Origin: Zygnema cylindricum | Lineage: Eukaryota; Streptophyta; Zygnematophyceae; Zygnematales; Zygnemataceae | Length of the DNA stretch: 64,000 bases | Reading direction: 5' to 3' | NCBI GenBank assembly: GCA_037447655.1 | Contig: JBBHKE010002671.1 | Location: 62,001-126,000, forward strand | Shown: positions 1-12,228 of the stretch, in pieces | Layout of the letters: each line of letters starts with the position of its first letter | How positions within the stretch are numbered: position 1 is the first letter of the stretch | Notes under the pieces: model-generated | Database searches by the model: none | What the model was told of the DNA's origin: nothing | The model's input: only the letters and a program-made list of their open reading frames with translations | Made by a program: the position numbers and the translations under genes

Positions 1-429
1 TGTGAGCCTTCTGGTTTTATAATATTGTGCATCATATTTTTATCAAGATCATTTCTAAAACGCTTTTGCCATGTGATTGTAAGCACCACTGAACCAGAGC
101 AATAGAACGATTCCCCTTCCCATAGTGAAACAAACTCACTATGGTTTCAAATTAAATGTTTAGACCTCATTCGGTGTAGAAAAAGATAAAAAATGTGGTA
201 AATAAATTTGTTTGTCGAATATGTGGCTGAGGTTATTGTGTTGAGGTTTCTTGGTTGTTTTTATTTGTATGTTTGTTAAGTGAGAGGTAAGAGGTTGTAC
301 TTTCTGGTTTATGCAGGAAAGTAGGAGGACTCGTGGGTAAGATTGTACGGTTTTCGATTGATAAATTTAACTACTTACCATAAATGTTTAACTTCGATAC
401 TGAAATCTGTTGTGAATTGTTTCTTGCAG
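1..429. other. AT-rich stretch, no assignable gene
   Basis: No recognisable protein-coding segment. It probably is intron of the unrecognised gene that continues to the right, because the first supported exon (430) opens directly after an AG acceptor. A possible micro-exon lies near 316-335 (AG acceptor before, GTAAG after), but its phase does not fit the next exon well. Confidence 0.3.
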
Positions 430-3400
430 AAGCTGGGACTGTCAGTTATGTTTCTTCATTTGACGAATTTTTTTATAAAGGACTTCAACAACCGACTCCA
501 AGTCTATCAAGGTTTGACAAATGACAAACTTTCAGAGTTGTTTTCCCTCCTTCGCTTTTAAATCGCATGTGTACCAAAGGGTTGCATTGTAGCCTTTCAT
601 AGTTGCTTCAGATTCTGTCATTTGTTGGGAAGGGATTCTTAGAGCTTTTTAAGGTTTTTGAAGGTTTTTAGTTCGGCTCTGGCTTTGATTGCAGGTTTTT
701 ATGTGCATTAATGGTCATGATTGGGAATCTTCATGTTTTGGGGGGAGAATGCAGAGCATAAAGACATTAAACAACTTCGAAAATCTCTCCTCAACCGGTT
801 TCTGGAGGTCAGTCTTAATACTGGGCCTTACCTTCTCAAATACAAATGTGATGATTTAGCCTACAGGCAGTCAATTTGAGGTTATTTTCATGGATCAGAA
901 GTCTAGAACATAGTTTAAATGTGCGAAATCAATTGGGAAGACTATACGTGGCAATCTCCTACTATATACGTATTATACTTGAAACAGCAGTATTATACGG
1001 ACTCGAATGGCCTTATATATTATGCGTATAGTACGTGGTCATTGCATAGTGTTTCCAGTTGTTTTCGCACATTTAAACTATGGTCTAGAGTATCATACGG
1101 ACTGTTTTTCCATTCACAACATTAAGAATGTAATCAAACAACGATTTCATCTCTAAGATTTGTCCTGGAAATTGTGATTGACAGGCACAATCAAAGATCA
1201 ATCGTAGTCATTTGTGGGAACAGCTGTTACGTATTATTAATGTGTCTGCAAATATAGCTCTGAATCATGAAGATTCTGAAACATCACAAACAAAAAATGG
1301 AAAGAATAACACGGAAAAAAGCTCGGATAATGCTCGTTCTTGCGAGATTGCTCCTGGTGATAATAGCACTAATGGAAGTCAGGAAATTGACTCATCTGGG
1401 CGGAATAGAAAAAGAGTGAGGAAAGAAGCACCATTGGACGAAGAGATAATCACAGGTCCTCGTCGCAGTACAAGGAGAAAAATGGAAAATGGGAAGGATA
1501 AACATTCTGAAATTCAGAAAGGAGGAGGAAACCTGGGACCAGATTTGGGATTGCAAGACGATGACCGCTTGAGTGGCTTCCAAAATTACTTTTATTCTCC
1601 AAGTCAGTTCTGTGAACTTGCCCAAGGTTTTATCTCTTTGGTAAATATTTGCTCTAACTTCATGCAAAGCTTTTTGAAAGCATATTTGTGCCTGTGAAAT
1701 CGATACAAGTCATTTTCTTTGAACAAAATGCGAGGCTTAAGGTTCCTTCTTCAACACATTTTTTTTTTCCTTTTTTATCTCGACCAGCATGAATCAGTTT
1801 TTGGCTTTACTCTAAAACACATCATTGCCCGTTAGTAATGTTTCACTCTTACAAATATGTAATTTTCGGTTCAGAGAAACAGTTTATTGCAGTTTTGGTA
1901 GTGGAGTTCTTTAAGAGCTTATTTTGTCAGTGGCAAAACCATCTTTGCGATACTACGCCGCCCATCGTTATTAGTGTTAATGTTTTTTTCACCACGTGAA
2001 ACATCTTTTCTCTGTGCACACTTGCCGGATTGTCAATCCGATGGTTGCTATTGGAAGGCAAAATTCTCACCTTCCTATTGGCGGTATCCGATTGACAATC
2101 TGACAAGTGTGCACGTAGAAAAGATGTTTTAAGTGGCGAAAAAAACATTAACACTAATAACGACGAAAGGTGCACCATTTTTGGTTATAGATGGCAAAGA
2201 TAGTCGACTCTATCCCAACCCAAAAGTCTTTGTAGTTACTTTCTGGCAGCAGTACATTGAATAGATTGGGCTTTCCTGGAGTAAAAAAGCACATGGCCTG
2301 CACGATTCATTGTGGTATGTTTATTTACCTTTCCTCCCACACCCCCCCCCCCCCCCCTCCCTCTCTCTCTCTCCCCCCCCCTCTCTCCCAATTTCTCTCC
2401 CTCTCTCTCCCTCCCTCCCCTCTCCCTCTTTCCCTACCCCCTCTCTCTCTCCCTCTCCCTCCTCCTTCTCCATCTCCCTCTCCCTCGCTCTCGCCCCTCG
2501 CCCTCGCCCTTGGCCCTCTCCCTGGCCACCCCCCTCCTCCTGCCCCTCCCCCTCTCTCTCTGTCAGGTTCTCGAGCTATACGAAGCATTGGAGACCGACA
2601 AGGCCCACTCTCGTTTTGCAAATGAGTGGTGAGAGAGCGTCATTTTTTTTTTTAACCAAAGGAATTGGCTGTTGATGTCTATGAACTACACCGTGTATCG
2701 CTATTAGTGTTGATGGTTTTTTTGTCACTTAAAACATCTTTTCTCCGTGCACACTTGTCCAATTTTCGATTAGAGACCGCCAATGGGAAGGTGAGAATCT
2801 TGCCTTTCAATCGCAACCGTTGGATCAACAATCTAACTGACAAGTTTGCAGGGAGAAAAGATGTTTAAGCATCAACACTAATAGCGATACACGGTGTAAC
2901 TGTTAAAACCAGTTCAGTAACTGAAACCCTTTTGGTTGAATTTTTAGTGAGCAAACTGAACTGTTTTCTGGTTCGAGATTATGGATACACACAGAAAGTG
3001 CCAAAGAGAAGCTTTACTCACTATTAGTATTCAACATTTTTTGAGCACTCAAAGTTCAAAGGCTACATTACTCCTGGTGCAGAAGTCCCTGTGTGACATC
3101 GTCACAAATCTCTGTACAATGTCAAGCAGGCACCTCGCATGTGATAATCACACGCTTGATGTGATTGTCTTCGCCAACAATTTTAAGTGTATCGATGCCG
3201 ATTTCAGCCTTTACATTCATGGCACTGGAGCATCACTTCTCATCGTCACCATTTATGTTGACGATCTCATTCTTATTGGACCAAGGCTCGATCAAATTCA
3301 CCTCGCCAAAGACATCCTTTGCCACCACTTCAACATGATCGATCTCGGCGAACTCCAGTTTTGCTGAGATCGATCAAATTGCACTTTACGAATGAGCCAA

Positions 3401-6400
3401 TTGAAATATCTCATCACAGAGCTTTCCGATTTTCATTCTTGCCATCTCGATCGAAAGATGAGACCGTTACCTTTTGATTGCTCATCTAAAATTTAAAATC
3501 TATAGGTTGGCGATAAAATTGAAGACAGTTGAGTGCCTGAAGAATGACTAACAATTGGGCAGAGTCTAGTTGTGCCATGAAATGATCTTGTGCTAATGTT
3601 CATTCGCATGAGATGCAGGATGGATCTTATGGAGAAGCTCCTGTCTTCCTGGAATGAGTCAGAGCCGGAGGAGAAGTGCAATTTCATTGCTGTAAGTGAC
3701 GTGATTGCACACTAGTACACTGAGTATCGCTATTAGGGTTAATGATTTTTTCGCCATTCAGATCCTTGGCTCAAATTATTTGTGTGATTCATGTACGTCT
3801 TTTCTTGTCCCCAACATGTGGAGTAATACATACGATTGTGTAATTGCTTTACTCATCATTGTAAACCACATAACCACACTAATTTTTAGCTATATGTGTT
3901 TTTAATACCAATACATAAAATAATTTAACCCTCTAGTCACTCGACATATCACCCCTTGCAAGGTTCACGCAAACTGAATTCTTGAAAATTGATCAAATCA
4001 CACCATTGTCACCGCATTTAAAATCCGAAGATCCATTTATCTGAATATTAGATACACGCATTCACAGACCAAAAAGTATATAAAATATTCGGCCTTTCAA
4101 ATCATAACTTGAAAATTTACATCCATGAAAACCATTGCCATGGAATATTCACATGGGAATCCTCGAAATCTCAAGTTTTGACTCTGCAAAATACTCGGAC
4201 GTTAACACTTAAATCGTAAAATCTCCAAGCGTCAATTTTGTTTACGCTCTAACAAGTTGACAAACAGTACCGTCAACATAAAAAAAAATAGTGGTCCCAG
4301 CAAAAAATTACGGAATATTCAGCATCCGATTTGAATGTTCGAATTACATTCAACATTCCTAAATTTGTATCGGCTATTCGCCGGATGCGGTGACTATGAT
4401 TCACATATTTTAACGCGGTTCACACTATTGCAAGGTCACGCTCATTTGTGTTGCTCTAGATTGTGTGGGTCATCAGTCTAAGATTGAAAAAAGTCAAAAT
4501 TAATGTGACCTGATAAGACTTGAACTTGGGTCAGGAATGCTTTTAGAAAGATGAGCAGTATGAACACAACAAGGAAAAAGACAAATGTATGCTTTCATTA
4601 AATTAGAAACATAGCATTTTAGGAAATTCGAGCTAATAAGTGTCACATTTATTGTTTTTTGTACTTTTGCGCAACACTATTACCGAACTCATTGAACTCG
4701 GCTAAGCTACAATTATTTTCAGTCCAAGAGGGTGGACATTACGCTACATCATTCATTCATAACTTGTGGTTTTTCATAGCAGTTGGGGTTAACAAACAAC
4801 ATCTTTGATTCACAAATAAAATAGAGTGCCCAATTATTTAGGTTTCACTTTACGCAAGATTGTCTAGTTGCAAATTACGTGAAAAGATTATTGTTTAAAA
4901 CTAATCATAAAAAGATGGCTAGCTTCAATTGCTAATCAGAGTGAAGGTGCATGTGTCCGATTGTCATTTGGAGACCGGCTATTGGAAGGTAAGAGTCTCT
5001 CCTTTCTATCGCATTCCAACAAGTGTGCAAGGAGAAAATCTAAGTTTAGAGGCCGAAAAAAACATCAACGTGACATACGGTGTCATGATGTTTTGAGATG
5101 CAGCCAAAATTGAGCTGCTTGGTATCTCAGCATTGTAAGATACGGATAAGGAGCTGTTGAATGTAACAAGAAATGATAAACTATTATTTCTCAATACCTG
5201 TAATGATTGTAAATGGAGGTTTTTAACTTTTATGACCTTATGTTTAGTTCTCAGCTTTGGATCCAGTTCTGGTTTTGTATCTCTAGGTGGGAATTAACTA
5301 CTTAGTTTTTTCAGCTTCAAATTTTATTTGTCAAAGTACTCTTACTTCAGTTACATGCTTACGGCCTTACCATTACGGAAGTCAGCAATCAATCAACTAT
5401 AAAGGTTGTTTGCATCTTGAGTCTAATTTGACTCTCTTTCTTTCTATGGTCCACCCAAATCTCCGTCAAGTGAATCGAAAGACGTCCCAACAACTTTGCA
5501 TATGGATCAATTCAGGAGCTTATGGATCCTGGCGATTAAAGTTTTATAACCAATTTGATGGCTTATATTTCTGTCTATCATGTAATAGAAGATGCTTATA
5601 AACGATGCTTTTCGAGCATGTTTATAGCTTGTATGAAGTTTATCAGAGTGTGGTTTACTCCATGATCGGTACATCTGAAAAAAAAATCGACTGTTCTCTT
5701 AATGGATGCAGACCATGGTGCGCCCAAAACAAAAAATGGACTTTCTACTTTTCTTATTCCAGAGAACTGCATTTAAGGTGGGAAACTCTTTACTCATACA
5801 GCTGAGTAGTTCAAACCGATCATTCCTAAGACGGACCTGGCAATAATAATCTTGTTGATAAGGAATTTTTATAAAGTTGCTCATGAAGAATACCCGACCT
5901 TTACAAAGACAGACCTTACAGTTATAATCTTTGTCCATGAAGAATTCTTATAAAATTGTCCATGAAGAATACACCATCTTTGCTAAGTCAGACCTTACAG
6001 TTACAATCTTTTTCCATTAAGAATTCTTATAGAGTTGTTCATGAAGAACACACTATCTTTACAAAGACATACCTGACAAATTATAAATTTGTCCATGAAG
6101 AAACGCAGGCATCTTCAGACGTGGTCAACAGCAAATCAAAATCCTCTTTAAGAGTAGACGACCTTCTTATGTGGATCAGCCAGCTTGAAGATCGGACGAC
6201 CAGGAAGAGAACCAATAAACTGGATCAACGGTTACTATCAGTCATTCTTTTACATTCACTCGAGGTATACACAAAACCAATATACTGAATCAACTGATAC
6301 TATCAGTTATTCTTTGACATTCACTTGAGGTGTATGCGAAAAAGGTCACATTATGTTTCGAGGATCTTTAGAATCACAAGGATAAGAGGAGGGAGGGAGG

Positions 6401-6962
6401 GAGGGAAGGGAGGGGGAGGGGAGGGGAGGGAGAGGGAGAGGGGAGAGGAGAGGGGAGAGGGGGAGAGGGAGAGAGGGAGAGGGAGAGGGAGAGTGGCTCT
6501 CTCCTCCCATTCCCTATCACTCCCTCTCTCGAGATGTCCGGATAAGATTCCGTTATCTTCGGTTCCTGCAACTGATTTTGAACTCTCGAAATTACTTTTC
6601 GCAGGCCCATTTAAGACTTTGTGTAAAAGCGGGATCTCAAAGAAAGGCTGTGAAGTCGTCCAATGGGAGTTTACAGGCACTTATTGTCGCAGCCACAAGT
6701 GCAATAAGGGAGGTTTATAAGTGAGTAATGTTTTTTTTTCTTTGTTTAGGTTTATAAGTGAGTGATGGTTTTTGTTTCTTTCTTTGTTTAGGCTTATAAG
6801 TGAGAGATGGTTTTCTTCTTTGATAAGCTTATTTTTCTTTCATTAGGCGGAGCTCTAATTGACTTCGTGACTTTTTTGTCTTTTTGCAGAGGCGAATTGT
6901 CTTCATCTACCGAAAATTCTTTACTCGCTGCCGAAGCTTTGGCTCAAGTGGCCGATTCATAA
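430..6962 (+). CDS. 3' part of an unrecognised multi-exon gene
   Basis: I do not recognise the family. Exons I can support by AG/GT borders and open frames are 430-511, 755-807, 1185-1640, 3619-3691, 5315-5404, 6605-6720 and 6890-6962 (stop TAA 6960-6962). Phases agree for 430-511 to 755-807 to 1185-1640, for 3619-3691 to 5315-5404, and for 6605-6720 to 6890-6962. At least one exon between 1640 and 3619 is missing from the model, because the phases do not join there. The 5' end lies outside the window. The 1185 exon first encodes a helical segment (HLWEQLLRIINVSANIAL), then a hydrophilic, probably disordered stretch with basic clusters (NRKRVRK, RRSTRRK) that could be nuclear localisation signals. 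The 5315 exon is hydrophobic-helical (LQILFVKVLLLQLHAYG). The protein ends EALAQVADS. Introns carry MITEs, a copia fragment and a minisatellite. The exon structure is inference; the function is unknown. Confidence 0.5.
909..1082. mobile_element. hAT-like MITE, family H
   Basis: Terminal inverted repeats (TIRs) CATAGTTTAAATGTGCGAAA at the left and its complement at the right (about 1063-1082). The flanks GTCTAGAA (901-908) and GTCTAGAG (1083-1090) form an 8-bp TSD with one mismatch. There is no coding capacity. It lies in the intron between exons 755-807 and 1185-1640. The 8-bp TSD and CA...TG ends suggest the hAT superfamily; the family name is mine. Confidence 0.75.
1955..2175. mobile_element. 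MITE, TA-flanked family (copy 1, diverged)
   Basis: The two halves form a long imperfect inverted repeat: CGTTATTAGTGTTAATG near 1965 and its complement near 2147-2163, with inner arms sharing AAACATCTTTTC and TGTGCACACTTG. The outer tips have diverged. It is the same family as 2689-2896. Confidence 0.65.
2326..2570. repeat. (CT)n/(CCCTCT)n pyrimidine tract
   Basis: About 240 bp of nearly pure pyrimidine on the plus strand, with a C-run at about 2342-2357. Long open frames across it encode only Pro/Ser/Leu repeats and are not genes. It lies in an intron of the unrecognised gene. Confidence 0.9.
2689..2896. mobile_element. MITE, TA-flanked family (copy 2, intact)
   Basis: A 208-bp element with perfect inverted ends of about 27 bp beginning CACCGTGTATCGCTATTAG. 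It is flanked on both sides by TA (2687-2688 and 2897-2898), the TSD expected for Tc1/mariner-type elements. Superfamily assignment is inference from the TSD alone; there is no coding sequence. Confidence 0.75.
3080..3367 (+). pseudogene. Ty1/copia reverse transcriptase fragment
   Basis: The translation has the copia reverse transcriptase signature: DADFSLYIHG, then IYVDDLILIG with the catalytic YVDD box, then a helix ending in DLGELQF. Only the region around the catalytic loop survives. The usual YGLKQAPR motif before it is scrambled and no LTR or integrase is nearby. It is unrelated at the detail level to the three copia elements further right (they read IYVDDLLVLSKS) and lies in an intron on the gene's strand. 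Confidence 0.8.
3718..5082. mobile_element. possible MITE ends around AT-rich filler
   Basis: The left tip at 3718 (CACTGAGTATCGCTATTAG, preceded by TA) and a right half at about 4945-5082 ending ATACGGTG match the 1955/2689 MITE family. Either this is one longer member with 1.2 kb of unrelated AT-rich filler, or two broken copies. The filler holds no coding signal. Confidence 0.35.
5835..6100. repeat. 78-bp minisatellite, about 3-4 units
   Basis: Repeated phrases GTCCATGAAGAA, ATCTTTACAAAGACA and CTTACAGTTATAATC recur with a period of about 77-78 bp (for example about 5917 and 5994). Units have diverged by roughly 10-20 percent by eye. It lies just upstream of the last exons of the unrecognised gene. 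Confidence 0.75.
6386..6500. repeat. (GGGA)n/(GA)n purine tract
   Basis: About 110 bp of almost uninterrupted purine on the plus strand. It lies about 100 bp before the acceptor of the penultimate exon (6605). Open frames here are Gly/Arg/Glu repeats, not genes. Confidence 0.9.
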
Positions 6963-9238
6963 TGTTATTTTATTTTTGTTTTGGAATGGCAGCGAATTTT
7001 AAAGGGATGTTTTTACCAAAATCAGTTCAAATTTGTAAGTGGTAGAAATGACTCTCATAGAAATGACTCTAGAATGTCCCAACGTCAATTGAAAAACCCT
7101 ACTTGACTACACTACTTAACTACTGTAGGAGTGCAAATACCATTCGGTAGAGGTAAAGGTTTTTCACTTTGTTCAACACTACTTTATGTATTATGTTGTA
7201 GGTTGGCAAATAGGTGTTGCTAGAACGTTTTTCGGGTCATTTTGTACAAAGGGTTGTGTCTGAGAAACGGTTGTTGTACATTTGCTTAAAACCTGAAGTT
7301 ATTTCACATAGAAGAGTAAGATATTTTTTGTAACTCTCCTTTTTCAGAATAATTTATGATAAGCTTTTAAATCGTTGTTGCAAGGAGGGTTTTTGATTCA
7401 TTTTGTAGATCGGCTTTGTGCTTGAGAAATAATTGCTGAATGTCGCTTTCACATATAGTGTACATTTCTGTCTTTCTTTTTCTTTTTTTTTATTCTCGTG
7501 AAATTGTGCAGTTTATACCATCGTAACATTATGATAACGTATCGCATTGCATTAAGTAGAAAAGCTGTAAATTTTGGGAGAGGGTGGTTCCGTTGGTTTT
7601 TTGCCTTTCAGTTGCAGTAATGGTTTAGTTCAGTAATGGGGGCCTGATGTTTATTTTTGAACGGCCCAGATTCGATATCACTTTAATGGCCACGTCTTTT
7701 AGGGTAATTGCACAAAAGCTATTTGTGGTGTTACTGCCAGTAATCACCGTCATCTTAAAGAAAACCGTGTAGTAAATGAACATTTGTTGAGGGGAGAGGA
7801 GACTAATAAATGTTAAGTAAAATTGTGGTAGCTATTGGAAGTAAATGGAAGAAATTCATTCTGGCGACCACACTATTTGTGGTGAGCTTAGATGTTTGCA
7901 CCATTGCCCTCATGGGAACATTTGGTTGGTGGTGAGAGACTTTCTAAGAAGACTGGGTCTTGTATTTCTTTTTTTCTCCACACTATTTGGGAGGATAAGG
8001 TACATATTAGTCGTCGTACTATTTTAGCCCTGATACGCTTGCCAAAGATAAATCCTTCAATAGTAATGGAAGTTTCTACCAAAGAATGAACGCAAGTTAA
8101 GAACGGCCTCTGTGCTTTAAGAAATTGACACGTGGCGTTATTACATTAAAAACACTTTTGTTCATTGGAAAGCTGACAAAAGGTTCTGAAATGAAGGATC
8201 CTGTAACAAAACAATAAGCCGGCGTAACAGCATTTTGATTCAAAGACCGGCTACACTGTTCACCACTCTAATTCAAGTGACTGTTCTTTTTCAACCAGAA
8301 TCGAAAATTAATTTTAATTACACTATTTAGATAAGTATCTCACATTGAACCACACTATAAAACAAAATTTGGTGCTAGGTAATGTTAATAAATCGTAAAC
8401 GCTAATATTCATTGAAACTAATAGCGATGAGTGTGTACAACATTGACACATATCCAACAAAGTGCTGTAAATACTGAAGCAATATTTTTTTGTTGATTAG
8501 GACGGGATGGCCACACACAACAGAGCATTGAAAATTTGGATTCTCAAAATGATATTCTTTTTTTTACAAGAAAAGAAAAGAAACAAAAGAAACGGTTAAA
8601 ATGAGCGGAAACTTCATATGGGTAAAAACAACACGACAGATGAAAAAAGAAAGAGATACAGATGGTCGTTAAACATGACAAGGAAAGGACTGATTATAGA
8701 TTACAAATGAGAGGGGATGGCTGTAATGGAATGTAGGAAATATGCACAAAAAGGGAACACAATCGGATGAAAAATAATATGTTGTATTAAAAACGAGCGA
8801 TGATCGACCATCTAAGTACATGGGAAACAAAAGGAAGAAAAAGCAAAAATGAAACCAAAAAGTTGACTGCCTAACGACTTTTTAAGCCGCCAACAATAAC
8901 TTGTGGTGCAAAAAACAAAAACAATAACAAAGGTTAAAACTTTTCGCCAATTTTTTTGCCAAAAAAAATGTACTTTTTTGTTAGAAAAAGTGTGGATGTG
9001 CAATATTTGTGACCAAACGTGACAAACTTATGATGAAAACATAGAATGACATCGGTCGCTAATCATTTTGTACTTCGTGAAATACTTTTTAAGCAACTGA
9101 AATTTATTTAAACAATCTTGTGCAGGACAGAGATGTAGATATTCCAGTTGCCTACTTAAGTTCTACATTTAACTTTCTTTACCTTTCACCATCTTACTTG
9201 AAGAGAATCAAGAGGCTTTTGGCCCAAATCAGGCGCAA
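6963..9238. other. 3' flank and gene-free DNA
   Basis: It follows the stop codon at 6960-6962. I see no coding exon, RNA gene or complete mobile element. A fragment near 8411-8435 (ACTAATAGCGATGAGTGTG) resembles the tip of the TA-flanked MITE family. The rest is AT-rich. Confidence 0.5.
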
Positions 9239-9370
9239 AACCCTCCCCCTCTCCCTCTCTCTCATCACCCTCTCCTCTCCCTCTCATCACCCTCTTCCTC
9301 CCATCACCCTCTCCCTCCCTCCCCTCTCCCTCCCCTCTCCCTCTCCCTCTCTCTCCTCTTCCCCTCCTGT
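9239..9370. repeat. CT-rich pyrimidine tract
   Basis: About 130 bp of C/T with interspersed CATCACC, period irregular. Confidence 0.85.
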
Positions 9371-10188
9371 AACTACTGGGTTAAACCGAAAAATTCCATT
9401 ATTTATATGCAAACTGGCTCTAAGCCATGGCCACTATCGTAGTAAAAACATCACAAACTCATCATTATTGAAGACTCGAAACCGAGCCTCGGAAACCGAC
9501 TCCCGATATGTCAAAATTGAAGTCAAAAAGACTTTTTTTAAATCTAAGGTTGTGTTCGTCACGTCTCCTGTTTAAAGAAACATCCTCCTTTTCCGTTCAT
9601 GTGACAACTCGATGCCATTCGATGTTGACATTTAGAAAGTTCTTGGCATTATTTTGAAGGTTTAAGAAACCAAAAATTGAAGTCGATTAAACAAAAAAAA
9701 GTCGGTTAAACAGAAAAGAGTCGATTAAAGTCGATTATGAGACGGCTATTGGTTGTGAAGTTACTTGTCTGTCTGCTCTTCCTTGTTTGTCTTCGAAATC
9801 CTCCTGTAAATTGAACACAAAAAAACAACGAGCTGTATACATGTAAACACAGTCCCATTCTCTAAAAGTTTGCACGCCTTGAAACCATGAAAATAGGATG
9901 ATACACAGTGAATCGATATAAGCACCAAATAATTAAATAGTATTGAGTACATTTTAGTGTTATTAACTAAGTCAAACCGAAGCGGACGAGTTTGGAGCAC
10001 TTAGCAAATTAACGTTAAGAAGAAAACAAATAGCATTATTAAAGTTATTTTATGCTCAAGGAACAAAAAAAACCAGCATGGTATAAATGTCAATAATTCC
10101 AATAATGGTTCACAGTGTACATATGGTGTAAAAATATCAGGATTTGTTTGTTTATTGCCCAAGTGCAACAAATGATGGATGTGATTTG

Positions 10189-10330
10189 GTGAGAGGGGGA
10201 AAGAGGGCGAAAAGAAGGGAGAGAAAGAGGGGGATGAGATGGTAGAGAGAAAGGGGAGAGAGGGATGAGCAACGATGCGAGGGGGATGATATGGTAGAGA
10301 GAGAGAGGGGAGAGAGGGATAAGAAACAAT
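10189..10330. repeat. GA-rich tandem duplication, ~62-bp unit x2
   Basis: The block GGGGGATGAGATGGTAGAGA ... GAGAGAGGGATGAG is repeated as GGGGGATGATATGGTAGAGA ... GAGAGAGGGATAAG, a direct duplication of about 62 bp inside a purine-rich tract. Confidence 0.7.
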
Positions 10331-10439
10331 GAATAAAGTGCAAGGTGGACAAGAGGGATGGTTGGCATGAATTCATGAGGTGCACTTTCCCTGAATTAGC
10401 AAATCTCCACTAAGGAAAAAAAAACATAAACAAAGAGAC

Positions 10440-10745
10440 AACAGTAGAAGGCGGCGAGCGGAAGGAGAGAGAAAGGAAAGGAGGGAGAGAGAGTGTGTGT
10501 GTGTGAGAGAGAGAGAAAGAGAGAGACACATACCGGGTTATAAATCACAGTAATATAGAGAGAACAGCTAGGACAACGGGCTATTTCTTCTCCTTGCTGT
10601 AACTCCTCCTGTTCATCCATTCCATTTGCAAATGTCATACTAAACATTAGAGAAAAAAACGGTGGGACATTGGGAGAGGGAGAGGGAGAGAGAGCGGAGA
10701 GCGAGAGAGAGAGGGAGGACAAGACGGAGAGGGAAGAATAAAGAC
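10440..10745. repeat. two GA/GT microsatellite tracts
   Basis: Purine-rich tracts at about 10450-10530 (with a short GT run at 10493-10504) and about 10670-10740. They are separated by ordinary sequence. Confidence 0.8.
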
Positions 10746-10968
10746 GCCACCAAATAAGAAGGAGACTCATTCAAAAACCACAAGACATGAAGCCATGGTC
10801 ACATGTCCCATGGGTCATAAAATCATCTTTTCCATGGAATCGAAAAACTGACTTCTGTGACTTGTGTGACACTGTGGAATGGACGTGCCTTTCATTAAAC
10901 TTCAAACAAAATCCTAGAAACCATATCTTAATGCCCTTGGCCTCTTCCCTCTGGCGAAGAAACAGCTA

Positions 10969-11161
10969 CAGTGCCCATCGCTATTAGTTTTAATAATTCT
11001 CTTCCGGTGGCAATTTTTGTTGGCTGAAAACCATAAATATAGTGTTTATAATAACATTTAAGGGCGTGACCTTAAAACGGCCACGTCACTGTGCCCTAAA
11101 TTAGTATTATTCATACTGATTTCGCTTTAATACTAATAATTCCCCTACACAATGGGCAATG
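10969..11161. mobile_element. MITE, TA-flanked family (variant)
   Basis: The left tip CAGTGCCCATCGCTATTAG is preceded by TA. The right half reads AATACTAATAATTC then ACAATGGGCA, the imperfect complement. The inner part shares GGCCACGTCACTGTGCCC, a motif also seen in other members. About 190 bp, no coding. Confidence 0.6.
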
Positions 11162-11300
11162 GGGAGTGTCCTGACAAGGACTCAATTTTAAATATTAATG
11201 ATGAAATAAAATGATAACCATGAAAACTTTTGGAACCACCAATGCCAATTAGCCCAAGTTTCTCCTGCAATATGGACTACTTTGGCCCTAACTATTACTG

Positions 11301-11484
11301 CAATGCCCATAGCTTTTAGAATTGATAACACTAATTCGATTGCAACCTTTTTTAGCCAAAAACCATAAAAGTCACTATTAAAGGAAGTGCACTACAATCA
11401 AGCCGTTTCTTTGTATACTAAATTAGTGTTATACATTCTAATTTCGCATTCACACTAACAATTTCTTTAACAACAATGGGCGGT
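11301..11484. mobile_element. MITE, TA-flanked family (variant)
   Basis: The left end CAATGCCCATAGCTTTTAG and the right end AACAACAATGGGCG are inverted relatives. Internal AACACTAATTCGATT and AATTAGTGTTATAC are also inverted. About 180 bp. Confidence 0.55.
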
Positions 11485-12228
11485 TCTAACAATTGACAGT
11501 TCATTTGATAAACAACCTACAAAACCCGAAATATCGGCATATGATAACTTTTGTCACTTTTAAAAGCCCTAGGAATGTTAAGCACGAGAACATAATTTTT
11601 ATTAAGCAAAAAAAGGTAAGCAATTCTGTACTAGAACACATAGTAATGCCTGTGTATTATGCCCAAGAAAAAGAAAAAGAAAACTAGAAATAACATGGAA
11701 AACATGATTTACACAAACATAACTTCTTAACAGGTTCCAGCTTGAAAAAGAAAGATAACAGAAAAGTTAAGAGAGGCATCTAAAGTTTTTCCAGGGTTCG
11801 GAACAACATATGTGCATTACAGAATTAACGGTGCTATCCTGTAACCGGTTTTTTTTTCGCCCCCTGACCACAAAACAACGTTAATAACACTGATTGTTTC
11901 TTTCTGAACACTAATTCTTTAAACGGTTCAAAACCAGCCACGTCATCCGGAACTAAATTAAAATTAAAAAATACTAATATAAACTCCACAATTTCTTTAA
12001 ATTATTACCATGGGAGGAACATGAGTGTTTCGTTACTCATTACTGTTTCTTTAGTAAAAAAAAATTAGTAAAAAAAAATTAGTAAAATAAAGAATCACGG
12101 TGTACTGAAGTCAGGTTTTTAGGTTTGAGATTTTAAGTGCTAGGTTTTAGGCTTTTTGTTACCAGCTCAAGTGCCCAGTGACAAGTGTCCGGAAACTACA
12201 GGACAGTAACTGGCTGTCAATGATCATT

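Larger units (their letters stand above)
9371..12228. other. gene-free DNA with SSRs and MITEs
   Basis: No supported gene. It contains the GA tracts and two MITEs listed separately. Near 11840-12000 there is a further degenerate MITE-like stretch (CAACGTTAATAACACT ... AATACTAATATAAAC). Confidence 0.5.

Noticed and set aside
2257-2675. Overlapping Pro/Ser-rich open frames on three frames
   Set aside because: Low-complexity CT tract with no splice context or family resemblance.
6325-6720. Open frame of 131 codons over the purine tract
   Set aside because: Only the end (6605-6720) is exon, and in another frame; the rest is SSR.
10090-10385. Possible CRISPR-like array
   Set aside because: Two degenerate GA-rich repeats without unique spacers in a plant nuclear context; it is an SSR duplication.
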